From Streptosporangiaceae bacterium (GTDB lineage Bacteria; Actinomycetota; Actinomycetes; Streptosporangiales; Streptosporangiaceae): a DNA stretch of 13,392 nt. The DNA lies in NCBI GenBank assembly GCA_030041195.1, contig JASHOI010000186.1, forward strand, positions 1-13,392. Reading direction: 5' to 3'. This document shows, in pieces, positions 7,216-13,392 of this stretch; within the stretch, counting starts at the first letter, position 1; each line of letters starts with the position of its first letter. The notes beneath the pieces are model-generated. The model was not told the DNA's origin. It did no database searches and saw only the letters and a list, made by a program, of their open reading frames with translations. The position numbers and the translations under genes are program-made.

Positions 7216-8270
7216 CTGGCCTCCAGTCCCGTCCGCGCCCGGGGAGTGCTCCGGGGCTGGTTGCCCCCGCAGGAGGCGCGCACGATGAGCTCGACCGGCA
7301 GCCGCACCGGCTGGTCCGGCACCGGCTCGCCCGCGATGCTGCGCAGCAGCAGGTTCACGGCCTGCTCGCCGGTCTCGGCGAACGGCACCCGCAACGAGGT
7401 GAGCGGGGGGATCAGGTACTCGGCGAACGGCATGTCGTCGCAGCTGACCACCGCGACGTCGGCGGGCACCCGGCGCTGCGCGGTGGCGAGCGCGCTCAGC
7501 ACGCCGATCGCCATCGTGTCGCTGTGCACGAAGATCGCGGTCATGCCCGGATCACGCTGCAGCAGCAGCCGGGTTGCGGCTGCGGCGCCGCCGGGTGTCC
7601 AGTCCGACTCGGCCGCGAGATCCTCGCCGGGCTCGATCCCGGCGGCCCGCAGCGCGTCCTCGTACCCGTGCAGCCTGCTGCGCACCACGTGACGGCGGAA
7701 CGGCCCGGTGACGGTGCCGATCGAGGTGTGGCCGAGCCGGATCAGGTGCTCGGTGGCGATCCGGCCGCCGGCCCGGTGGTTGGACCCGACCAGCGGGACC
7801 CCGCCGCCGGGCACATGGTGCAGGCTCACCGCCGGCACGTACCTCCGCAGCAGGTCGGCGACCTCGGGATCCTCCTCAAGCTGCGGCGCGGCCGCGATGA
7901 TCCCGTCGACCCGGCGCTCGATCAGCATCCGCGCGACAGCGGCGCCGTCCTCCCCACCCTCGGCCAGGTTCCCGACCAGGACCGCGTGCGAGTTGCGGCG
8001 CGCGGTGCGCTCGGCTGCCACGGCGAACTGAGACAGCGCGATGTCGGTCACGTCCCCGGCGATCAGGCCGATGGTGGCGGTCGACTGCTGGACCAGGCTC
8101 CGGGCCACGGTGTTCGGCTGGTAGCCGAGCCGCTCGGCGACCGCCATGATCCGGGCGGCCGTCTCGGCGGACACCCGCACGTTGCCACCGTTTAGCACCT
8201 TGCTCGCCGTCTGGAAGCTCACGCCGGCACCGGCCGCGACTTCCTTGATCGAGACGTACCGCGGTGGCAT
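7212..8270 (-). CDS. LacI-family transcriptional repressor 1
   Basis: The product is 352 aa. The N-terminal helix-turn-helix is VSIKEVAAGAGVSFQTASKVLNG (first and second helices about residues 6-27). A hinge with ARSL (NTVARSL) and a periplasmic-binding-like effector domain (from IGLIAGDV, about residue 67) follow. The recognition helix reads SFQTASK and differs from that of regulator 2 (SIGTASK), so different operators are expected. ATG 8270 has an AGGACGG-type purine stretch just upstream. Its TGA overlaps the GH51 ATG, so repressor and enzyme are co-transcribed. A promoter with a CGAACGTTCG palindrome at its start site lies upstream, suggesting negative autoregulation of the whole string. 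The effector is probably L-arabinose or an arabinoside, by context only. Confidence 0.94.
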   Translation of the reverse strand: MPPRYVSIKEVAAGAGVSFQTASKVLNGGNVRVSAETAARIMAVAERLGYQPNTVARSLVQQSTATIGLIAGDVTDIALSQFAVAAERTARRNSHAVLVGNLAEGGEDGAAVARMLIERRVDGIIAAAPQLEEDPEVADLLRRYVPAVSLHHVPGGGVPLVGSNHRAGGRIATEHLIRLGHTSIGTVTGPFRRHVVRSRLHGYEDALRAAGIEPGEDLAAESDWTPGGAAAATRLLLQRDPGMTAIFVHSDTMAIGVLSALATAQRRVPADVAVVSCDDMPFAEYLIPPLTSLRVPFAETGEQAVNLLLRSIAGEPVPDQPVRLPVELIVRASCGGNQPRSTPRARTGLEAR

Positions 8271-8301
8271 TCCGTCCTGCCTTATCGGGATCTCATATGA
8301 A

Positions 8302-8311
8302 CGAACGTTCG
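8302..8311. promoter_or_regulatory. LacI-type operator at the repressor 1 promoter
   Basis: CGAACGTTCG is a perfect 10-bp palindrome with the central CG typical of LacI-family sites. It lies about 6-15 bases after the putative -10 box on the minus strand, over the expected transcription start. A bound repressor would block initiation. The same core recurs at 8549-8560. Repressor 1, encoded directly downstream, is the obvious candidate. Confidence 0.65.
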
Positions 8312-8316
8312 CCTAG

Positions 8317-8346
8317 ACGGTAAGCGCCTCATCTGCGGCCGGTCAA
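8317..8346 (-). promoter_or_regulatory. Putative promoter of the repressor 1-GH51-ABC string
   Basis: Minus strand: TTGACC (8346-8341), an 18-base spacer, then TACCGT (8322-8317). This is a good match to a housekeeping actinobacterial promoter. Initiation would fall near 8310, within the CGAACGTTCG operator, giving a leader of about 40 bases before the ATG at 8270. Confidence 0.6.
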
Positions 8347-8548
8347 GACCCAACTTTCGTGCGGACCGGATCCTGACCGGCCCCGGTTCAGGGCTCTCAC
8401 ACACATAATATGCGCAGCTCAGAAGCCTTTGTGCGATCGGAGAGCGGCGCACAGTTTCGGCCGCGCCCGGTGCGGCAAAGCTCGCGCTCACCGTAGCAAT
8501 CCCGATCCAGAACGTGATCAATGGGCGCGTACTGGGCGGTCACTTCAC

Positions 8549-8560
8549 GCGAACGTTCGC
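8549..8560. promoter_or_regulatory. Second CGAACGTTCG operator (12-bp palindrome)
   Basis: GCGAACGTTCGC is a perfect 12-bp palindrome 248 bases from the first copy, centre to centre, and upstream of the repressor 1 promoter. Two identical cores flanking a promoter are the arrangement seen when a tetrameric or paired LacI-family repressor loops DNA. Looping here is inference. Confidence 0.6.
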
Positions 8561-8632
8561 TCCCGTTGGCCTGGGGTTCGCGGCGGCCAGGGCCGCGGGG
8601 ACGTCGGGGGGCCGCAACGCGCCGCGAGGCTC

Positions 8633-8686
8633 CATGATCTTGGTGCATGACACGGATAACGCGGCACCTCATGAACCGAGATCATG
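8633..8686 (-). terminator. Inverted repeat at the 3' end of regulator 2
   Basis: CATGATCTTGGTGCATGA (8633-8650) and TCATGAACCGAGATCATG (8669-8686) pair at 16 of 18 positions across an 18-base loop. The right arm includes the TGA of regulator 2 (8684-8682). Its position suggests transcript termination or mRNA end protection. No T-run follows, which is common for actinomycete terminators but leaves the function open. It shares its CATGATC core with the repeat at 70-125. Confidence 0.5.
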
Positions 8687-9740
8687 AAGCTGCGGGCTGA
8701 ACGGGCGGCTCGTCGGCTGCGGGCCAGCCGGTCGAGCCGCGGACGACGAGGTGGCACGGAACCGTGTGTGCACCGTGGGTCGGCTTGCCGTTGATCGCGG
8801 ACAGCAGGTGCTCGGCGGCGACCCGGCCGACGTCTTCCAGGCACATGTCGATGCTCGTCAGCGGGGGGTCGGCGCCGCGCGCCATCGGCTCCCAGTTGTC
8901 GTAGCCGATCACGGCGATGTCGTCGGGCACGCTGCGCCCGAGCATGCGCAGCGTGTCGGAGACGCCGCGGGCGATCTGGTCGCTGCCGCAGAAGATGGCC
9001 TCCACGTCCGGCGCGCTGCGGAGCAGGATGCTCGCTCCTTGCCGGCCCCAGGCCTCGCTCCACTCACCGTAGAGGACGTCGTTCGGCGAGAACCGCACGT
9101 CGGCCTCGGCGGCGGCGTCGCAGAACCCGCTGGCCCGCTTGCGCACGCACAGAAAGCGCTCGGGCCCGGTGATGTGCCCGAACCGCCGACGGCCGGCCTC
9201 TACCAGGTGGGTCGCGGCGGTCCGGCCGCCGCCGTAGTCGTCGGGCAGGATGGCCGGCTCGTCGCTGTCTAGCGACTGGGTCATCGCGTAGACGACCGGC
9301 ATCCCCAGCCCGACGCCCACGCTCGGCCGCGGCTCGATCCGCCGTCCGGTGACGATCAGGCCGTCGACCTGACGGCCGAGCAGCATCTCCAGGTACTGGC
9401 GCTCCCTGGCCGGGTCGTCCCGCGTGTCGCACATGAACACCGAGATCTGGCCGGCGCCGAGCGCGTCCTCGGCGCCGAGCATCACCGGGATGCTGAACCT
9501 GCCGAAGCTGTCGGTCGTGATCAGGCCGACGGTGTAGGTCCGGCCCGCCAGCAGCCCCCGGGCCAGCATGTTCGGCGAGAAGCCGAGCTCGCGGGCTGCC
9601 GCCGCGACCCGCGCCCGGGTCTCGGCCCGCAGCTTCCCCTGCCCGTTCAGGGCTTTCGACGCGGTGCCGATCGACACGCCAGCCTGCGCCGCCACGTCCT
9701 TGATGGTCGCGCGCCTCGCGTCGGGCTCGTCAGCAGGCAA
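8682..9740 (-). CDS. LacI-family transcriptional regulator 2
   Basis: The product is 352 aa. The helix-turn-helix TIKDVAAQAGVSIGTASKALNG lies at about residues 12-33. The hinge has LARGL, and the sugar-binding-type effector domain starts near residue 69 (VGLITTD). It includes IAVIGYDNWEPMARGADPPLTSI, a standard LacI/GalR C-domain stretch. The start is TTG 9740, chosen because GGAG lies seven bases upstream and it precedes the DNA-binding domain at the usual distance. It is divergent from the GH127 unit, and the 280-base gap holds a GTGAGCGTTAAC operator-like site. It most likely controls the GH127 unit and possibly, through the related site at 5662-5677, binding protein 1. Its effector is unknown. 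Confidence 0.93.
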   Translation of the reverse strand: MPADEPDARRATIKDVAAQAGVSIGTASKALNGQGKLRAETRARVAAAARELGFSPNMLARGLLAGRTYTVGLITTDSFGRFSIPVMLGAEDALGAGQISVFMCDTRDDPARERQYLEMLLGRQVDGLIVTGRRIEPRPSVGVGLGMPVVYAMTQSLDSDEPAILPDDYGGGRTAATHLVEAGRRRFGHITGPERFLCVRKRASGFCDAAAEADVRFSPNDVLYGEWSEAWGRQGASILLRSAPDVEAIFCGSDQIARGVSDTLRMLGRSVPDDIAVIGYDNWEPMARGADPPLTSIDMCLEDVGRVAAEHLLSAINGKPTHGAHTVPCHLVVRGSTGWPAADEPPVQPAAS

Positions 9741-9808
9741 ACGATTTCTCCAGGTTGCTAGCGCAGGTCACTGACTTCATATCGTAATAGAACCGTGTTT
9801 GTACAGCC

Positions 9809-9838
9809 TTGACGGCCCACCCACCCAGGTCCTAGCTT
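9809..9838 (+). promoter_or_regulatory. Putative promoter of the GH127 unit
   Basis: TTGACG (9809-9814), an 18-base spacer and TAGCTT (9833-9838) form a reasonable sigma70-type promoter. Initiation near 9845 would leave a leader of roughly 175 bases containing the operator-like site at 9885-9900. The match is by eye, and other start points in this AT-richer stretch (9780-9865) are possible. Confidence 0.45.
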
Positions 9839-9884
9839 GCTGAGGAAAACCTATTCCTAATCAAGTTGCCCCGCACAACCCATG

Positions 9885-9900
9885 GTGAGCGTTAACAATG
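9885..9900. promoter_or_regulatory. LacI-type operator upstream of GH127
   Basis: GTGAGCGTTAACAATG matches the site over the start of binding protein 1 (5662-5677) at 14 of 16 bases. It has a central CG with partial dyad symmetry (GTGAGC/GTTAAC). It lies about 40 bases after the proposed start of transcription. A separate perfect palindrome, ATGATCAT (9898-9905), overlaps its right edge. The neighbouring regulator 2 is the likeliest ligand. Confidence 0.55.
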
Positions 9901-9954
9901 ATCATGGCGAGGCGGGGGGAGCGGTACCGGCCCGGGCTGCGCCGCGCGGGTTGC

Positions 9955-10005
9955 TGAGGCTGGGGAGGCCCGTGAGTCTGATGAGGCTCGCGAGGCCGGT
10001 GAGCG
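9955..10005 (+). repeat. Imperfect 24-base direct repeat in the GH127 leader
   Basis: Two copies of a purine-rich unit beginning TGAGGCT and containing GAGGCC and GTGAG (9955-9978 and 9982-10005) match at 19 of 24 bases with a 27-base period. They lie just before the GH127 ribosome binding site (GGAG, 10009-10012). GAGG-rich repeats offer several weak Shine-Dalgarno-like sequences. The function is unknown. Confidence 0.5.
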
Positions 10006-10020
10006 AGTGGAGTCGCGCAC

Positions 10021-11997
10021 GTGACTGAGACAGGCAGGGTGCCAGCCTCCCGCGGGCCGGTGAGCCCGACGGCGTCGGCGGCCGTCAGGCACCGCCCGGC
10101 GGACGGGCCAGGCACCCGGCTGACCGGCGGGCTGCTGCGCGACTGGCAGCGGCGCAGTCACGACGTGAGCCTGCCGCTGGCGCTGCACCAGATGGAGGCG
10201 GCCGGCAATCTCGGCAACCTGCGCCTGGCCGTCGTCGGCGCCAGCGACGGCTACCGCGGCCCGGTCTTCATGGACTCCGACCTCTACAAGACCCTGGAGG
10301 CGATCGGCTGGGAACTGGCCCACGACCTGTCGCCCGCGCTGGCCGAGTTCGCCGCCGACGCCACCGCGCTGCTCGAGAAGGCCCAGCAGCCGGACGGCTA
10401 CCTGAACTCGTACGTCCAGGTGACCGGCACGCCGCGGTACGCCCGGCTCTCCTCGAGCCACGAGATGTACTGCGCAGGACACCTGATCCAGGCCGCGGTC
10501 GCGACCGCCCGGGGGCAGGGCCAGCTTCCGCTGCTGGGCGTCGCGCGCCGGTTCGCCGACCACCTGGTCGACCACTTCGGCGGCCGCGAGGCGGGCATCG
10601 ACGGTCACCCGATCATCGAGACCGCCCTGGTCGAGCTGTACCGGGAGACCGGCCACGCCCCCTACCTCAGTCTGGCCGGCCAGTTCGTCGACCAGCGCGG
10701 CCGGGGGCTGATCGGCGACTCCGGTTTCGGCAGCCGCTACCTGCAGGACCACATGCCGGTCCGGGAGTCCAGGCAGATCGTCGGCCACGCGGTCCGGGCG
10801 CTGTACCTGGAGGCCGGTGTGGTGGACGTCGCGGTCGAGACCGGCGACGACGAGCTGCTGGCCTCGTCGGTCACGCGGTGGGAAGACATGGTCACCGCCA
10901 AGACCTCGCTGACCGGCGGTGTCGGCTCCCGGCACGACGGCGAGTCATTTGGCGACCGTTTCGAGCTGCCGCCCGACCGCGCGTACAACGAGACGTGCGC
11001 TTCGATCGCCAGCCTCCAGTGGAGCTGGCGGCTGCTGCTGGCCACCGGCGAGTCCAGGTACGCCGACCACATCGAGCGCCTGATCTACAACGGCGTCGGC
11101 GCGGCGATCTCCGCCAACGGGCAGCGGTTCTTCTACGTCAACCCGCTGCAGCGCCGCGACGGTCACTACGAGCGCGACGATCCGGGGCGCCGCCGCGAGT
11201 GGTTCTCCTGCGCCTGCTGCCCGCCCAACATCATGCGCCTGATGGCGTCGCTGGGCCATTACCTCGCGACCACCGCGGACGACGTGCTCTACCTGCACCA
11301 GTTCGCCGGCGCCGACATCGGCGCGAACCTGGCGGGCGGCGTGCTCCGGGTCGAGATGACGTCCCGCTACCCCTGGTCGGGATCGGTGGACGTGGAGGTG
11401 CGCGGCGCCCCGCCCGACGCCTGCGGGCTCGCGGTGCGCATCCCGGCATGGTGCCGCAACGCGCGCTTCAGGGTCAACGGCAGCCCGGTCGCACCCGATC
11501 CCGCCGACCGCGGCTACCTCGTCGTCCGGCGGCACTGGATGCCGGGCGACGTGCTGCGCTGCGACCTGGACGTCGCGCCGCGGCTGACGTACCCGAGCAG
11601 GCGCATCGACGCGCTGCGCGGGACAGCCGCGGTCGAGCGCGGCCCGCTTGTCTACTGCTTCGAGCAGGCCGATCAACCCGCGGGGGCGGGCCTGGAGGAC
11701 CTCGCGATCGGCCCCAATGACTTGCCCGAACGCGACGCCGACCTCCCGGGTGTGGGTCCCACGGTGATCGTGGCCGTGGGGGGCGAACGCCTGGCCCCCG
11801 CCACCCAGGACGGCCTGCCCTATGGCGCTTCGCCCGACACCGGGGCCGCCGGCGCTCCGGCCACGGCCGTGGCCATCCCGTACTTCCAGTGGGACAACCG
11901 CGACGGCAGGGCCATGCGGGTGTGGATGCCGCGAGCCCGATCTGCCAGGAACAACACGGCAGCTGACCGTTCCCAGGCTGCCGACGAAACCTTGTAA
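10021..11997 (+). CDS. GH127 beta-L-arabinofuranosidase
   Basis: This 658-aa enzyme releases beta-L-arabinofuranosyl residues, as in the hydroxyproline-linked arabinosides of extensins. It has an N-terminal (alpha/alpha)6 barrel followed by beta-sandwich domains, at normal family length. Catalytic residues can be aligned with the characterised bifidobacterial HypBA1 enzyme. E308 in GESFGDRFELP is the acid/base. E324 and C326 in NETC, and C399 and C400 in SCACCPPN, form the zinc site, with C399 the expected cysteine nucleophile. The E308-E324 spacing (16) equals that of HypBA1. No signal peptide is visible, so it is probably cytoplasmic. The first 35 or so residues are Pro/Ala-rich and may be dispensable or reflect a late true start. 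GTG 10021 has GGAG at eight bases. Binding protein 2 follows. Confidence 0.95.
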   Translation: MTETGRVPASRGPVSPTASAAVRHRPADGPGTRLTGGLLRDWQRRSHDVSLPLALHQMEAAGNLGNLRLAVVGASDGYRGPVFMDSDLYKTLEAIGWELAHDLSPALAEFAADATALLEKAQQPDGYLNSYVQVTGTPRYARLSSSHEMYCAGHLIQAAVATARGQGQLPLLGVARRFADHLVDHFGGREAGIDGHPIIETALVELYRETGHAPYLSLAGQFVDQRGRGLIGDSGFGSRYLQDHMPVRESRQIVGHAVRALYLEAGVVDVAVETGDDELLASSVTRWEDMVTAKTSLTGGVGSRHDGESFGDRFELPPDRAYNETCASIASLQWSWRLLLATGESRYADHIERLIYNGVGAAISANGQRFFYVNPLQRRDGHYERDDPGRRREWFSCACCPPNIMRLMASLGHYLATTADDVLYLHQFAGADIGANLAGGVLRVEMTSRYPWSGSVDVEVRGAPPDACGLAVRIPAWCRNARFRVNGSPVAPDPADRGYLVVRRHWMPGDVLRCDLDVAPRLTYPSRRIDALRGTAAVERGPLVYCFEQADQPAGAGLEDLAIGPNDLPERDADLPGVGPTVIVAVGGERLAPATQDGLPYGASPDTGAAGAPATAVAIPYFQWDNRDGRAMRVWMPRARSARNNTAADRSQAADETL

Positions 11998-12023
11998 CCC
12001 CCGTCAACGAGGAGGTCGACGAC

Positions 12024-12074
12024 ATGCACGGATGTTCTGGGCCGCGGGAGCCGCGGAAAGGCGGGCAGCGATGA
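12024..12074 (+). CDS. Probable leader peptide coupled to binding protein 2
   Basis: A 16-codon ORF (MHGCSGPREPRKGGQR) starts at an ATG with the best Shine-Dalgarno in the area (GAGGAGG, eight bases from GGAGG to ATG). It ends in a TGA that overlaps the ATG of the binding-protein gene (ATGA at 12071-12074). It is out of frame with that gene. Its small size and the coupling geometry point to a translated leader that controls re-initiation on the lipoprotein gene. It encodes no recognisable domain and no run of one amino acid. The alternative is a single-base sequence error that separated a longer N-terminus, but a normal lipoprotein signal already starts at 12071. Confidence 0.5.
   Translation: MHGCSGPREPRKGGQR
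12042..12056 (+). promoter_or_regulatory. Hairpin abutting the binding protein 2 ribosome binding site
   Basis: CCGCGG, GAG, CCGCGG forms a 6-bp all-GC hairpin inside the leader ORF. The AAAGG that serves as Shine-Dalgarno for the ATG at 12071 starts at the next base. A ribosome translating the leader would open the stem and clear the downstream start, consistent with coupling. Confidence 0.45.
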
Positions 12075-13378
12075 GGCGCGCCGTCTACCTACCGGTCGCG
12101 GTTGCGGCGATGACCGCGACGCTGGGACTAGCGGCGTGCGGCTCATCGGGCACCACGTCGTCGACGTCCTCGCCGAGCACGTTCGGCGTGAACGCCACCG
12201 GAGTCGTGCACTTCTGGGCCCGCCAGGCAACCGACGGCCCGGCCATTGCGCTGGTCAAGGAGTTCAACGCGACGCACAAGCACCTCAAGGTCGTGCTGCA
12301 CCTGACGCCGCCCAACGACGACACCAGCCAGCTCGCGACCGCGATCCGGGCGGGCTCGCCGCCCGACGTGGTGGGCCTGAACGACATCGACGTGCCGACC
12401 TTCTCGCACGAGGGCGCGCTGATGAACCTCACCAAGTACATCGACGCGCTGCCGTACAAGAGCGCGCTGAGCCCCGGCCACCTGGCGCTCGCGACGATCG
12501 GCAACCAGTACTACGGGCTGCCGTACCTGGCCGACCTGTCGGTGCTCTGGTACAACAAAAAGCTGTTCAGTGAGGCCGGGCTGAACCCGAACGACCCGCC
12601 GACGGACTACGCCCAGATCGTGACCGACGCCGAGAAGATCAGCGCGCTCGGGCACGGCATCTACGGGTTCTCGTTCGCCGGCGACTGCCAGGGCTGCCTC
12701 GGCTTCACCATGCTGCCCTCGCTGTGGGCCGACGGCGTGCACATGATCAGCGGGCCGCTCGGCAACCAGACGGCCAACGTCTCCAACGACGCCCCGCTCA
12801 AGACGATGCTCGCGGACTACCGCACTCTGTGGGCGAAGAAGCTCGTGCCGGTGGACGACCAGACCCAGGACGGGCTGACCTGGGGCGCGGACTTCGAGGC
12901 CGGCAAGGTCGGCATCCTGCCCGGCGACTACGGGTTCGCCACGAAGATGACCAACTCGTCCGAGTTCGCCGACGCGCCGCTCCCGGGCGTCACCGGCGAC
13001 AGTTACAGCACGTTCGACGGCGGCGACGACTTCGTGATCCCGAACGGCGCGGCCAACCCGTCGGGCGCGTGGGAGTTCATCAAGTGGGTGCTGGAGCCCG
13101 CGCAGCAGGAGCAGTATCCCTCGCTCGGCGACACCCCGGTACGGACCGACATCCTCAACGCTTCGTTCGCGGCCAAGAACCCGTACGACGCCGTCGCGCT
13201 GAAGGCCCTGGCCAAGGGCTCGGTCGAGTACACGCTCGCTTATGACGCGGTGTACAACGAGCCCGGGTCGCCGTGGTTCAAGATGTTCGAGGATGCCGTT
13301 TACGACGGAAATATGACGGCAGCACTACAGGAAGGCCAATCCGGAATCCAGTCCACGCTGGACAGCGTGAAGAGCTAA
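12071..13378 (+). CDS. Sugar ABC transporter substrate-binding lipoprotein 2
   Basis: This 435-aa family 1 solute-binding lipoprotein has a compact signal peptide (MRR, hydrophobic core, lipobox LAAC with Cys23) and a Ser/Thr-rich linker. The mature domain begins VVHFWARQATDGPAIALVKEF and carries SPPDVVGLNDIDVP and VLWYNKKLFSEAGL, typical of CUT1 binding proteins. It starts by ATGA overlap with a leader ORF, with a weaker AAAGG of its own, and ends in TAA. It follows the GH127 gene by 74 bases, so the probable ligand is a beta-arabinofuranosyl oligosaccharide. It is clearly different from binding protein 1. No permeases are visible before the window ends, so partners either follow directly or are shared with the first transporter. 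Confidence 0.92.
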   Translation: MRRAVYLPVAVAAMTATLGLAACGSSGTTSSTSSPSTFGVNATGVVHFWARQATDGPAIALVKEFNATHKHLKVVLHLTPPNDDTSQLATAIRAGSPPDVVGLNDIDVPTFSHEGALMNLTKYIDALPYKSALSPGHLALATIGNQYYGLPYLADLSVLWYNKKLFSEAGLNPNDPPTDYAQIVTDAEKISALGHGIYGFSFAGDCQGCLGFTMLPSLWADGVHMISGPLGNQTANVSNDAPLKTMLADYRTLWAKKLVPVDDQTQDGLTWGADFEAGKVGILPGDYGFATKMTNSSEFADAPLPGVTGDSYSTFDGGDDFVIPNGAANPSGAWEFIKWVLEPAQQEQYPSLGDTPVRTDILNASFAAKNPYDAVALKALAKGSVEYTLAYDAVYNEPGSPWFKMFEDAVYDGNMTAALQEGQSGIQSTLDSVKS

Positions 13379-13392
13379 CGGGCCCCTGCGCC

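Larger units (their letters stand above)
8271..8681. other. Regulatory gap between the two LacI-type genes
   Basis: This 411-base stretch has no convincing gene. It holds the promoter and operator of repressor 1 (8302-8346), a second perfect palindrome GCGAACGTTCGC (8549-8560) and most of the inverted repeat following regulator 2 (8633-8686). A weaker dyad, TGTGCG with CGCACA, lies around 8430-8453. Small open frames on both strands give arginine-rich translations without domain features, and I treat them as chance. Confidence 0.7.

Noticed and set aside
5092..7692. Plus-strand 866-codon open frame
   Set aside because: It is antisense to binding protein 1, GH51 and repressor 1, all of which have intact catalytic or domain motifs. 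No motif is seen in this frame.
8397..8672. Small frames in the gap between the LacI-type genes (both strands)
   Set aside because: Arginine-rich translations, no convincing ribosome sites, and they overlap operators and an inverted repeat.
9757..9768. GCTAGCGCAGGT as a third GTTAGCGTTAAC-class operator near regulator 2
   Set aside because: Only the left half fits, symmetry is poor, and it is too weak to list as a site.
9892..10935. Minus-strand 347-codon open frame before and within GH127
   Set aside because: It is a shadow of the GH127 gene. The GH127 frame carries the zinc and catalytic residues.
12024..13378. Reading the leader ORF as the true N-terminus of binding protein 2
   Set aside because: It is out of frame by one base, and a complete lipoprotein signal begins at 12071.
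1..13392. CRISPR array, tRNA/rRNA, transposase or phage genes
   Set aside because: No spaced direct repeats, cloverleaf-like segments or mobile-element proteins are visible. The gene order looks like an ordinary catabolic locus.

Overview
The window is high-GC DNA with strong third-position GC bias, GTG and TTG as well as ATG starts, lipobox-type secreted binding proteins and LacI-type regulators. This fits an actinomycete, probably a saprophytic filamentous one. The species cannot be named from the sequence. It holds nine complete protein genes, one probable 16-codon leader ORF and several regulatory sites. There are no RNA genes, transposases or CRISPR arrays.

Left and centre (146-8270, all minus strand, transcribed right to left) look like one catabolic gene string. 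The order is a LacI-type repressor (8270-7212), a GH51 alpha-L-arabinofuranosidase (7215-5734, ATGA overlap with the repressor), a sugar-binding lipoprotein (5675-4203), two ABC permeases (4156-3200 and 3203-2211, GTGA overlap), an MsmK/UgpC-type ATPase (2168-957) and a siderophore-interacting-protein-type flavin reductase (940-146). A GC hairpin plus T-run follows the last gene. A good promoter (TTGACC, 18-base spacer, TACCGT) precedes the repressor, with a CGAACGTTCG palindrome over the expected transcription start.

Right side: a second LacI-type regulator (9740-8682, minus) is divergent from a plus-strand unit. That unit has a GH127 beta-L-arabinofuranosidase (10021-11997), a leader ORF with a strong ribosome binding site (12024-12074) and a second sugar-binding lipoprotein (12071-13378). 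The window ends 14 bases after that gene, so any partner permeases lie outside.

Reading: this is an arabinofuranoside uptake and degradation locus. Neither hydrolase has a visible signal peptide, so oligosaccharides are probably imported by the ABC system(s) and cleaved inside the cell. Having both alpha-specific (GH51) and beta-specific (GH127) enzymes suggests plant material carrying both linkages, such as arabinan or arabinoxylan side chains together with hydroxyproline-linked arabinosides of extensins. Two operator classes are visible: CGAACGTTCG before repressor 1, and GTTAGCGTTAAC-like sites at the GH127 promoter region and, unusually, over the start codon of the first binding protein. 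The second class would tie the two halves into one regulon.

The most unusual points are post-transcriptional. A TTA codon is codon 2 of binding protein 1, inside the operator. A perfect 13-bp hairpin separates a strong Shine-Dalgarno from the GTG of the first permease. A leader ORF with its own hairpin is coupled to binding protein 2.
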